Assembly: GCA_028284775.1 (NCBI GenBank)
Contig: JANQRB010000045.1
Location: 50,561-114,560 of the forward strand
Direction of reading: 5' to 3'
DNA length: 64,000 bases
Origin: Candidatus Kapaibacterium sp.
Lineage (GTDB): Bacteria > Bacteroidota > Ignavibacteria > Kapaibacteriales > UBA7675
Under the pieces are notes generated by a model, which saw nothing but the letters and a program-made list of their open reading frames with translations, was not told where the DNA came from and searched no databases. The position numbers and the translations under genes are program-made. Below are positions 26,799 through 34,813 of the stretch, one piece after another. Every line of letters begins with the position of its first letter. Position 1 is the stretch's first letter.

Positions 26799-27577
26799 TC
26801 ATGCTCTCCGATCGCGGATTCAAGAAGGCCATAGGTGTGCAGCAGCAGCTCCTTTGTTCCGATGGCGCCATGCCCGGGCACTACCAGCTCGGCGGTCTGG
26901 TACTCTCGTTGCAGCATTGTCATAAGCTTGTGCCAGGACTCGATATCGGCATCCGCAGTGTAACCGAGCGATTGCGACCTGATTGACTTCACCGCACAGC
27001 CGCCAAAGAAAATTGAACTGCGCGGCAGCCACACAACGATATTGTCCGGCGCATGCCCCGCGCCCGGAAAGACAGCGTGAACAGCGTGACGTCCAAAGCT
27101 GAAACTCGTATCGCGTTGAAAATAGTGAGTCGCGGCAGTCAGGGAGTGACGGTCTGCTTCTCTGAGCGAGCGTATGTTTGCCAGGACGGGAATTTTGCGT
27201 TGAAGAAGCGCGGGCATTCCGCCCATGCGATCATCGTGGGCATGCGTAACGAGCGCCAGTGTGACGGGCTTTTGTCGGACTTTCTCCAGCCAGTCGAGCA
27301 AGATTGCGGCCTGGGCCGGGTTGTAGCCGGTATCGATGAGAAATGACGTGCTGTCCGTATGGACAATCAGTCCGTTGGCCGGGAAGGGATAGCCGTTCGC
27401 CAGTCGTTTCCAGGTGATGTGAAGCCAGATATCCGGCGCCAGCCTGCGCACCTGCACTTCGTCGTGCAGATGGTATGTGCTGCTGTCGCTCGTTGCAGCA
27501 GTCGCCTCTACCGTTAAACAAATGGCGATCAGTGTAAGAAGCGCTGCCGGTCGGAACAATCGATTTGTTTTTACCAT
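26795..27577 (-). CDS. subclass B1 metallo-beta-lactamase
   Basis: 260 residues with an N-terminal signal peptide, so periplasmic. The B1 zinc ligands are all present: H112, H114 and D116 in THAHDDRMGG, H175 in PGAGHAPDN, C194 in FFGGCAVKS and H236 in VVPGHGAIG. The substrate-contacting Lys (K197) after the Cys is also kept. LIDTGYNPAQA and the PDNIVVWLP strand match BcII/VIM-like enzymes. The context is chromosomal, with no integron, insertion sequence or resistance neighbours, so it is probably an intrinsic enzyme. The downstream membrane protein overlaps by 4 bases. Hydrolysis of beta-lactams is inferred from complete motifs. Confidence 0.93.
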   Translation of the reverse strand: MVKTNRLFRPAALLTLIAICLTVEATAATSDSSTYHLHDEVQVRRLAPDIWLHITWKRLANGYPFPANGLIVHTDSTSFLIDTGYNPAQAAILLDWLEKVRQKPVTLALVTHAHDDRMGGMPALLQRKIPVLANIRSLREADRHSLTAATHYFQRDTSFSFGRHAVHAVFPGAGHAPDNIVVWLPRSSIFFGGCAVKSIRSQSLGYTADADIESWHKLMTMLQREYQTAELVVPGHGAIGTKELLLHTYGLLESAIGEHE

Positions 27578-27748
27578 AGGCGAGATACTTTGTACGGTTC
27601 AGGAAGCGCAACTTACTTCACTCGCGCATGAATACAAACAAGCATCTTGTGGCGTGGCAAGGCGCACATTCAACATCGCGGTGGATGAGATCGATATGTT
27701 GCTCATGTATCATGCCCGGACGGAGCTCTGTAGGTGATCGGCGCGGTA

Positions 27749-30616
27749 CTAGCGGTCGAGCACGAGAATCGGACTTGCCGCACTGCTGTCGGTGCTGCGC
27801 AGCACGAGCAGGTAAACACCAGAGGGCAGTCCCAGCTGCTGGATGCCAATGTTCCGCTGGAACGCTCCGGCGGCCTGATAGCCAAGAGCGATAGAATGCA
27901 GTCGACGACCACGCTGGTCTATCAACTCGATCGAAACTTCCGAATCACGCTCGAGCCGGTAGCTGATACGAATCTGATCTGTAGCCGGATTGGGGAAAAT
28001 TTCCGGTCCCTCCGGTCTGCCTTGCTGCCGCGTAAAGTTAAGGCTGCTTGGCCTTCCCTCGCCATAAAACAACCAGTCCTGATTGTCGCGAGCAAAAAAG
28101 AGATCCGGTAATTGATCGCCGTTCATATCGGCGCTTGCGAGACCGTAGCATGAGGTAGCGCCGGTGTAAAAAGCCTCCGGAAGAAAATACTCGCTCGTTG
28201 CTTCCTGAAAGTCGTTATCGCCTTGATTAATATAGAGCCGGGTCTGGTCGCGGCCCGATGTGACGATCTCGGGCAAATTGTCGTCGTTGATGTCCAGGGC
28301 AATAATGGCGCGACTGCGGATGTCGCTGCCACCGAGCATAACGCTCTGGAATATGGGATCACCTTCCGGGATCGTAAAACCCTGCAGCAAATAGGCCATA
28401 TCGCTTGCTTCGCGATCGAAGGCCGCCATCGCAATATCCGGAATGTCATCGCCATTGAGATTTGCTACTTCGACGGCATAGACCCGCTCGTCGCCGAAAG
28501 GCCGCAGCGATCGATAGCCCGGCCGGTCGGAGGGCAATGACTCACCGGAGAGATAGAGGCGCGGTCCCGAGGCAAAATTGGCGACGACGATATCCAGCCA
28601 GCCGTCGCCGTTGAAGTCGGCGAAGTCGGTCGCCAGACTCAATTCATTGTTGTCCGGCAGCCAGTCGTCGCGGCGTTCGAAACGCCCGCTCTTATCGTCC
28701 CAGCTAAAGACTGCGTTTGGCGCCGGCAGGACGTCCAGCTCGCCGCGCGGGAAGAAAATCTCGAGGCGGCCATCCGAATTCAGGTCGATAAATTGAGCGC
28801 GATTGAGTGCGGTCATCGATATCAGCTCCGGCATCCAGCGGGCGGTGGAATCGACAAATCGGGGGGCGCCATGTTCGTCGAGGCCGGCGTGATAATACAG
28901 ACGTCCGCCCTCGTAGCCGCTGATCAGGAGGTCGGGACGTTCGTCCCGGTTGACGTCGGCAATCGCCATGCCGTGATTGTTGCTTATCGGAAGAGCGAGG
29001 AGGTCGGAGCGGTCATCGAAGCGGCTGAATCCCTTACTGCCCGGACCCCGGTTGAGGTAGAGTTTGTGCGTGTTGGGTTTAGTCGGGCCGAGCGCCAGGA
29101 CATCGGGCCGCCCGTCATCATTGAGATCGCTGATAGCTACGGTGGAGGTATTCTCGCCATCAGGCGGCAAATTCGTCGATGTGGTATCGACAAAACGCAA
29201 TCCATCGACCTGTACGTGTAGTCGATTTTGTTCGTAGGTATTGGCCAGGACGATGTCGACCCGCTCGTCGCCGTCAAAATCCGCTACCGCTGCACCGAAT
29301 GAGTGAAATGTATGCGGCCGGCCGGAGGCGGGGTGCTGCGGCAGTGCTGCCGTGGCGTCGGTGAATCCGCCGTCGGGGCTCTGGAGAAAGAGAAAGGACC
29401 AGCTTCCGGCAGCAAAAATATCAAGCCGATTATCCTTGTTGACATCGACGAATTGTCCGTCGAATGCCGCCAGGTACAACTGGTCGAAGTCCGGCAGCAG
29501 CTCGGCGCCGGCGTCGCGAAAACGTCCGCTGCCGTCATTTACATAAAGCTTGCTGGCGGCAACGCCGCTGCGTCCCTCGGCACGGTCGTCATTGGTTATG
29601 AAGAGGTCCAGATCATCGTCGCCGTCAAAATCAGCCGCACTGACCGAAGTAGACGGAAGCAATTCATAGGGCAGATTTTCAACCGCCCAACGAAACTGGC
29701 CGGGATTGTCCGGATCGTTCAGATAGAGTTTGTTGACAAAGGCGGAGTCCGGCAGATCCGGCGAAGCAATCAGGTTGATGCCGAGATGGATGCGGGCATC
29801 GTAGTAATTGGTGACAAAGATATCATCGAAACCGTCGCGGTTGAAATCGCCAACTGCAACATCCGTACTGAGGTCGGCGCGCTGTCCCAGTCCCGAGCTA
29901 TTCGAAGCGTCGCTAAAATTCATGACACCGTCGCCATCGCTGTCGGCGCCGCCAAGGTATAGGTCGTTGGCCAGCAGCTTGTCGGCAATCAACAGATTAA
30001 GCGAGCGAAACAAGCCGATCCGAATCAGGTATTCGACGCCGCCATTCGCGAGCACGAGATCCGGTATACCGTCTTTATTGAAGTCGCCGCTGGCGATACC
30101 CATACTGAAGTTGAGCGTGTCCGACAGTCCGAACAAGGTCAGCTCGCCGCCCGGCAGGTTGCCTGTGGCTTCGCGAAAACCGCCATCGGCTTCAAGCAGC
30201 AGTATCTGATCGCGGCCGGGATGGACGCTGGTGCCGCCGGATTCGGGACCGCGAGCCAGTATGAGGTCTTCGCGTCCGTCGTTATTCACATCCAGCCAGA
30301 CCGCATCGTAGCTGCCGCCCGGCGTATACCAAGCTGAATTCTCCGGCAGCCATGTAAAGTGACCGCGTCCGTCATTGAGAAGAACCTGGTCGGTCTGGAA
30401 GGAGCGTCCGACAAAGAGATCCAGGTCGCCGTCCTTATCGAAATCTCGCGTCTGGACAAACCAGCTCCCGCCTACGTCGAGCGGCAATCCTTCGTAGCCG
30501 TTCAGTGTGAAGGAGCTAAGCCCGCCTGCGAGCGTCACCGTCGGCCAAAGCCAGGTAAGGAAGATTGCAAGTCGAATAAATGCCAATCGGTTTGTCGTCG
30601 GTCGTGTCTGGGACAT
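27749..30616 (-). CDS. large secreted FG-GAP/VCBS-repeat protein with T9SS sorting domain
   Basis: 955 residues. An N-terminal signal peptide (LAFIRLAIFLTWLWPTVTLA) is followed by roughly a dozen FG-GAP/VCBS repeats, each with a calcium-type acidic loop such as DFDKDGDLDLFVG, DVNNDGREDLI, DFNRDGFDDIFV, DFDGDDDLDLFI and DLNDDGRPDVL. Together these form one or two integrin-alpha-like propellers. The last ~85 residues (EIFPNPATDQIRISY, then LPSGVYLLVLR) are a T9SS type A sorting domain. The protein should be exported across the outer membrane and act in adhesion or as a surface scaffold. It is monocistronic with about 170 bases to the next gene. Confidence 0.92.
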   Translation of the reverse strand: MSQTRPTTNRLAFIRLAIFLTWLWPTVTLAGGLSSFTLNGYEGLPLDVGGSWFVQTRDFDKDGDLDLFVGRSFQTDQVLLNDGRGHFTWLPENSAWYTPGGSYDAVWLDVNNDGREDLILARGPESGGTSVHPGRDQILLLEADGGFREATGNLPGGELTLFGLSDTLNFSMGIASGDFNKDGIPDLVLANGGVEYLIRIGLFRSLNLLIADKLLANDLYLGGADSDGDGVMNFSDASNSSGLGQRADLSTDVAVGDFNRDGFDDIFVTNYYDARIHLGINLIASPDLPDSAFVNKLYLNDPDNPGQFRWAVENLPYELLPSTSVSAADFDGDDDLDLFITNDDRAEGRSGVAASKLYVNDGSGRFRDAGAELLPDFDQLYLAAFDGQFVDVNKDNRLDIFAAGSWSFLFLQSPDGGFTDATAALPQHPASGRPHTFHSFGAAVADFDGDERVDIVLANTYEQNRLHVQVDGLRFVDTTSTNLPPDGENTSTVAISDLNDDGRPDVLALGPTKPNTHKLYLNRGPGSKGFSRFDDRSDLLALPISNNHGMAIADVNRDERPDLLISGYEGGRLYYHAGLDEHGAPRFVDSTARWMPELISMTALNRAQFIDLNSDGRLEIFFPRGELDVLPAPNAVFSWDDKSGRFERRDDWLPDNNELSLATDFADFNGDGWLDIVVANFASGPRLYLSGESLPSDRPGYRSLRPFGDERVYAVEVANLNGDDIPDIAMAAFDREASDMAYLLQGFTIPEGDPIFQSVMLGGSDIRSRAIIALDINDDNLPEIVTSGRDQTRLYINQGDNDFQEATSEYFLPEAFYTGATSCYGLASADMNGDQLPDLFFARDNQDWLFYGEGRPSSLNFTRQQGRPEGPEIFPNPATDQIRISYRLERDSEVSIELIDQRGRRLHSIALGYQAAGAFQRNIGIQQLGLPSGVYLLVLRSTDSSAASPILVLDR

Positions 30617-31020
30617 TGCGAATTCCGTCTCTTGCCTGAATGTGTAAAAGCCGGCTTCAGCCGAAGTTATTGTCGTGCGGGGCTTCTTGCAAGTAATTGG
30701 CGCAGCCGAATGTTTGTGGAGGGCACTTGCGCTATTTCACCAAAGCAATTGCTGCAAATCCAGCTTGCCATGCTGCAAAACTCAAGGCTAACGAATAGTT
30801 CGCCGGACTGTTACAGGTTGCTGCGCCATGAGTGTGGTATGCGCGGCAAAGGGTGAAAAGAGAGCTGTAAGCAGCTCCTGGTCAATTCCGATTTTCCGCC
30901 GACGGGCATTTTGGAAGCCTTTAGGTGGCCGCCAGGAACGTAAACGCTATGGCTAAATGCTTGATTTTATTGAGTTTAGAAGTTTGATACTCCATTTATA
31001 CTCAATCGGATTGCTGGCCT

Positions 31021-31181
31021 TTGCCGGCTGACTTGCTTATACTTGCCTCGTGCTTTGCCGTGCGAATCCCTAGGGGTGAATCTGCGCCGGCCAACGTTTG
31101 GGCGGACTGACCAAGCCCTGCCGGAAGCGCGGGAGCAAGCCAGACTATTTTGACCGCAAAATGTGATCTGACAGCCGGTAA
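31021..31181 (+). ncRNA. candidate structured small RNA of unknown class
   Basis: The segment can close on itself. TTGCCGGCTG at 31021-31030 pairs with CAGCCGGTAA at 31172-31181 (one G-U). CTTGCT at 31032-31037 pairs with AGCAAG at 31134-31139. ATTTTG at 31147-31152 pairs with CAAAAT at 31157-31162 around an ACCG tetraloop. A rho-independent terminator follows at 31197-31241. No plus-strand protein gene lies upstream, so the terminator needs a transcript like this. I could not match it to 6S, SRP, RNase P, tmRNA or a known riboswitch by eye. Confidence 0.5.
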
Positions 31182-31196
31182 TGCTGTTAACAGGAA

Positions 31197-31241
31197 GCAA
31201 AGGGAGATTGCGCCGACAGGGTGTATCTCCCTTTTGCTTTT
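31197..31241 (+). terminator. rho-independent terminator
   Basis: GCAAAGGGAGAT at 31197-31208 pairs with ATCTCCCTTTTGC at 31225-31237 (one extra T bulged), then TTTT. The strand is plus, because only that side has the T tract. It is the probable end of the structured RNA before it. Confidence 0.8.
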
Positions 31242-31505
31242 GGCGACCGAATAGCGTTGTGACTATGTAAAACGATGTGTACGGCAGCGGCTGTCAGCTT
31301 ATATGACGATGGGCTTCAAATCTTAATCCACTGTTTGCAGCAATGCGGCAGGCCCCGCTCGCACGACTTTCACGGCAAATCTTTGTAGATTGCCCATCGT
31401 TGACAGAAGCTGCCGTCGCAAAAAACAAAATTGCCTGGCGCCTCTGGTTTTTTGACTGCGGATGCCAACTGTTTTCATTCCGCCATTGACAAGATTGATC
31501 GATCG

Positions 31506-32564
31506 ATGAGCAAATTTCCAGGCCAGGCTCTGCATGGTCGCGGCGCAGCCGACAACCCACAGAATCGCTTTACGACTATCGCCGTAGAGCGTGATTCCGA
31601 GTGGACGGAGGAAGATCCGCTGCCGCGGACGGAATTTCTGCGCGACAGCAGCAAGACGATCCTGACAAAAAATAATAGCCCTGATATTCCTTTTGAGTTC
31701 AGCGTCAATCCCTATCGTGGCTGCGAACACGGCTGTATCTATTGTTATGCCCGTCCCGGCCATGAGTATCTCGGTTTTTCGGCCGGGCTGGACTTCGAAA
31801 CCAAGATACTGGTTAAAGAAGATGCGCCGGCGCTCCTGCATACCGCGCTGAGCAAGTCTTCCTGGCAGCCGCGAACGATTTCCATCAGTGGCGTGACCGA
31901 TCCCTACCAGCCGGTGGAGCGCCGTCTGAAACTGACGCGCCGTATTCTGCAGGTCCTGGCGGAGTTTCGCAATCCGGTCGGAATTGTAACGAAGAATCAT
32001 CTGGTGACGCGGGACATCGACATTCTGCGCGAGTTGGCTCGTATCGATGCGGTGATTGTGATGTTGAGCGTGACGACGCTCGAGCCCGATCTTACGGCAA
32101 TACTGGAACCCCGTACCTCGCGTCCGGCCCGACGCCTCGACGCCATCGCCCGTCTGGCGGATGCCGGCGTTCCTGTCGGTGTTATGGTTGCGCCGGTCAT
32201 TCCGGGTCTGACGGATCATGAAACGCCGGCGATACTTGAAGCCGCCGCCGAGCGCGGCGCCGCCATCGCCGCTTATGTTAACTTGCGTCTCCCCCTGTCC
32301 CTTGCTCCCTTATTTGAACAATGGCTCGATCAACACTTTGCCGATCGTAAAAACAAAGTGCTCAACCGCATACGCTCGATGCGCGGCGGTAAGATCAATG
32401 ACAGCAGCTTTGGCGATCGTATGCGCGGAACTGGTGTGTATGCAGATCTCTATTCGCGCAGTTTCAAAATCCATTGCGAACGACTCGGTCTCAACAAAAA
32501 TCGTCCACTTCTCTCCACCGATCATTTTCGCCGGGTACAGCGGGACCAGGACACGCTTTTCTGA
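31506..32564 (+). CDS. PA0069-family radical SAM protein (spore photoproduct lyase-like)
   Basis: 352 residues. The iron-sulfur motif is CEHGCIYCYAR, inside VNPYRGCEHGC, typical of the SplB-related PA0069 group. HGRGAADNPQNRF at the N-terminus, GVTDPYQPVERRLKLTR and the PVIPGLTDHE loop are family hallmarks. These proteins use SAM-derived radicals; the substrate is unknown, although DNA repair is often suggested from the SplB relation. The frame opens at 31431, but MSKFPGQALHGRG at 31506 is the natural N-terminus. It is monocistronic. Confidence 0.92.
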   Translation: MSKFPGQALHGRGAADNPQNRFTTIAVERDSEWTEEDPLPRTEFLRDSSKTILTKNNSPDIPFEFSVNPYRGCEHGCIYCYARPGHEYLGFSAGLDFETKILVKEDAPALLHTALSKSSWQPRTISISGVTDPYQPVERRLKLTRRILQVLAEFRNPVGIVTKNHLVTRDIDILRELARIDAVIVMLSVTTLEPDLTAILEPRTSRPARRLDAIARLADAGVPVGVMVAPVIPGLTDHETPAILEAAAERGAAIAAYVNLRLPLSLAPLFEQWLDQHFADRKNKVLNRIRSMRGGKINDSSFGDRMRGTGVYADLYSRSFKIHCERLGLNKNRPLLSTDHFRRVQRDQDTLF

Positions 32565-32911
32565 GCACGTGCCTCAGTGCAATGCGGCCTCATCGACGCG
32601 AACATTCACCAATGTCATCAAGGCCCGCTCAACGCCTGGATTAATATTTCGCCCCGGTTCTTCTTGTCTCTCGGGAGCGGACTGCTTTAGGCTACCGATA
32701 ACCTCGACCGGGACCTTACACCCGACCGGCGAAGCCTCCGATCTTTCCTGGTGACCTGCTGAAGGCCGACAGGCTGTACCTTTTTCGGACGAAAGAGTGT
32801 CAGAATTGTCGGGTGATACAAAACAGCGCTTTGCTTGTTAGTTGCAGATATCATTCGATCTGAGTTCAATAATTCGCTTAAGCAGGGCGCGGCGCAGCCG
32901 CCTTTAATGCG
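32565..32911. other. intergenic region upstream of the first ECF sigma gene
   Basis: About 350 bases between the radical SAM gene and the sigma-factor gene, same strand. There is no credible gene. It probably holds the promoter of the sigma/anti-sigma cluster, perhaps autoregulated, but no repeated motif shared with the second sigma locus is obvious by eye. Confidence 0.4.
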
Positions 32912-33475
32912 ATGAAACATTCGGTAGCACAACACAGTGACGGACAATTGTTGGCAATGCTCGGGGGAACGGAACGCGACCGTTCGGAGGCGCTCTCCGC
33001 TTTGTATGATCGTTACGCACTCGGCATTTACCGTTACTGCCGCAAGATTCTGGGCAGTGAGGACGCTGCGCGCGATGCGCTGCAGGAGACATTTCTGCGA
33101 TTTCTGCGCAGCACTGACGTCGACCGTGATTATGGTAACCTCGCTGCTTACTTACTGCGCATTGCGCGCAATCTCTGCCTGAATGCGAAGCGTCTGCAAC
33201 GGCGCGAGCATATCAGCCTGGAAGAGTTTCACCTGCCGTCCTCGGAGCAGACGCTCGAAAGCGAAGAATTAACGCGTCTGGTGGTGATCGCGCTGGACAA
33301 ACTGCCGGAAGATTATCGCGAAGCGTTGATCCTGCAAATGTATAACGGCTTGAGCTATAAACAAATCGCCGAATTGATCGAAGTGCCGCTCTCGACGGTA
33401 CGCAATCGAATCGTACGGGCCAAACTCAAAATCAGAAAATTGTTAACTCCTTACCTGGAAGATCTGCAAAAGTGA
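32912..33475 (+). CDS. ECF-type RNA polymerase sigma factor (locus 1)
   Basis: 187 residues. Region 2: ALYDRYALGIYRYCRKILGSEDAARD, then LQETFLRFLRS and AYLLRIARNLCLNAKR. Region 4: LDKLPEDYREALILQMYNGLSYKQIAEL with a helix-turn-helix, ending KIRKLLTPYLEDLQK. The second sigma factor in the window (48820-49383) has the same length and the same odd tail (KIRKxLTPYLxDL), so the two form a subgroup. The stop overlaps the downstream reading frame. The anti-sigma-like gene follows, as is usual for ECF pairs. Confidence 0.95.
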   Translation: MKHSVAQHSDGQLLAMLGGTERDRSEALSALYDRYALGIYRYCRKILGSEDAARDALQETFLRFLRSTDVDRDYGNLAAYLLRIARNLCLNAKRLQRREHISLEEFHLPSSEQTLESEELTRLVVIALDKLPEDYREALILQMYNGLSYKQIAELIEVPLSTVRNRIVRAKLKIRKLLTPYLEDLQK

Positions 33476-33492
33476 AAGCCGGGAGTAAAGCT

Positions 33493-34737
33493 ATGAACAG
33501 CGACTATGACAACACGACTGGCGAGCTGATCGAACTCTTTATTGATGGTGAGCTCAGCGGCATCCGGCAGTCGATGCTCTTCAGGGCATTGGCGAACGAC
33601 GAAACACTACAGAGTGAGTTTCACCATGCCCTGGCTGTGCGAAGAGCGATTCAGGATGATCGCGAATCTTTAAGCCTCGCGCCCGACATCAAAGACGGCC
33701 TCTTTGCCAGAGCCAGCCTGGTCCCGGCCGGAGCAATGATGACGCCCCTTGTCCTGCCGCCTGTCGACCCCGGCTCGCGGGGTTCCACCTGGTGGCAGCG
33801 CCATTCAGATAAAGTCGTTTCAGCATTGGGCGGCGCCATCTTCAGTGCGCTGATCATTTTTGGTCTTGCCGAAATTGTGGCTCCGGCAGACCGTTCACCG
33901 GATGTATTGGAGTACGGGCAGGTCGGACCAGTCGATAACAGCGTTTCGATGGACCACCGCTCTTCAACAGATTTACCTGTCAGTGAATTAAGGTTTTCGG
34001 ACGGCGCAGCGGCAGCGGAGCAAGAGGCAGCTGCGCCAGTCGTCGAGCAGGGGCAGCCCTCGAAAGTCAACGCGTTTACCGAAACAACGAAGCAGGCGGG
34101 AGCTGCCATTGATCTACACGAAGATCTTCCGGCAACAGTTGACAATGTTAGCATCGCAAAGCCTCTGTCGCCGCAGCGCCGCGTATTTTCGGCCCGCCAT
34201 TCACCGCTACAGTCAGGACCAAGCTCCGGGACGCCTCGGCTTGCGCCCTCTCTCCCTGCTGCGCCCTCGAATATCTCACGCTTCTCACTGCAGCTAAATG
34301 GGATCGAGGGCCTTGCATTGTGGCCGGATTATAATGTTGCGGAATCCAGAGGGCCCTTTTTTAACAATCGGAGTGCTTCCTTATTGTATCGACTCGATAA
34401 ACGCAACGCTCTCGGTTTGGCCGCCGGTAAGGAATCTTTGCCTCACGTGGTGTTGAAGGGAGCTACTGCGGAGCGGCGTGTAAGGTTGAGCTGGATCGGC
34501 CTCCGATATCAACACGTTCTGCGCGATCTGGCGCCTGTGCCGAAATTGCACCCTCTTCTGCAATTGACCGGCGCATGGACCGACGTCGGCCTCCTGGCCA
34601 AGGGAATGGCCGGATTGCGCTACGGACTCGACGACAGTGTTCAGATGCAACTTGGTCTGGAAGGCAGCAGCCTGCGCTCCAGGTGGCGAACGACGGACAA
34701 ACTGGCGCTGGTGTATGGCATATCCATCTTCTGGTGA
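33493..34737 (+). CDS. transmembrane anti-sigma-like protein with C-terminal barrel-like domain (locus 1)
   Basis: 414 residues from ATG 33493, which has GGGAG upstream. Residues 1-75 are a helical acidic anti-sigma-like domain (LIELFIDGELSGIRQ, LFRALANDETLQSEF) without the HxxxCxxC zinc motif. Residues about 108-130 form one membrane helix (VVSALGGAIFSALIIFGLAEIV). Then comes a ~130-residue Ala/Pro/Glu/Ser-rich linker. Residues about 262-414 are strand-rich and end in an aromatic (LALVYGISIFW), like a small outer-membrane barrel or barrel-derived periplasmic domain. The partner sigma gene is directly upstream and a T9SS cargo gene directly downstream. I infer a sensor spanning the envelope, holding the sigma factor at the inner membrane. 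No homologue of this whole architecture is known to me. Confidence 0.7.
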   Translation: MNSDYDNTTGELIELFIDGELSGIRQSMLFRALANDETLQSEFHHALAVRRAIQDDRESLSLAPDIKDGLFARASLVPAGAMMTPLVLPPVDPGSRGSTWWQRHSDKVVSALGGAIFSALIIFGLAEIVAPADRSPDVLEYGQVGPVDNSVSMDHRSSTDLPVSELRFSDGAAAAEQEAAAPVVEQGQPSKVNAFTETTKQAGAAIDLHEDLPATVDNVSIAKPLSPQRRVFSARHSPLQSGPSSGTPRLAPSLPAAPSNISRFSLQLNGIEGLALWPDYNVAESRGPFFNNRSASLLYRLDKRNALGLAAGKESLPHVVLKGATAERRVRLSWIGLRYQHVLRDLAPVPKLHPLLQLTGAWTDVGLLAKGMAGLRYGLDDSVQMQLGLEGSSLRSRWRTTDKLALVYGISIFW

Positions 34738-34813
34738 GCCGGTATCTCACGCATCACCTCAAGAATTCAAAATCAGTCAGACTATTTAACAATGCAAGAA
34801 AGGATGAAATGAT

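Larger units (their letters stand above)
30617..31505. other. intergenic region with RNA candidate
   Basis: Nearly 0.9 kb between the divergent FG-GAP and radical SAM genes. It has no credible protein gene. It contains a small perfect hairpin (GAGCTG at 30862-30867 with CAGCTC at 30872-30877) and, on the plus strand, a structured segment ending in a terminator (31021-31241, given separately). Confidence 0.5.

Noticed and set aside
31038..31140. Cobalamin or other riboswitch upstream of the radical SAM gene
   Set aside because: Fragments such as GGTGAATC looked suggestive, but the conserved GCNACTGT and B12-box core are absent and a terminator precedes the gene by over 250 bases.
31323..32219. 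A 298-codon minus-strand frame over the radical SAM gene
   Set aside because: The plus-strand radical SAM product has clear iron-sulfur and SplB-like motifs; the antisense frame has none.
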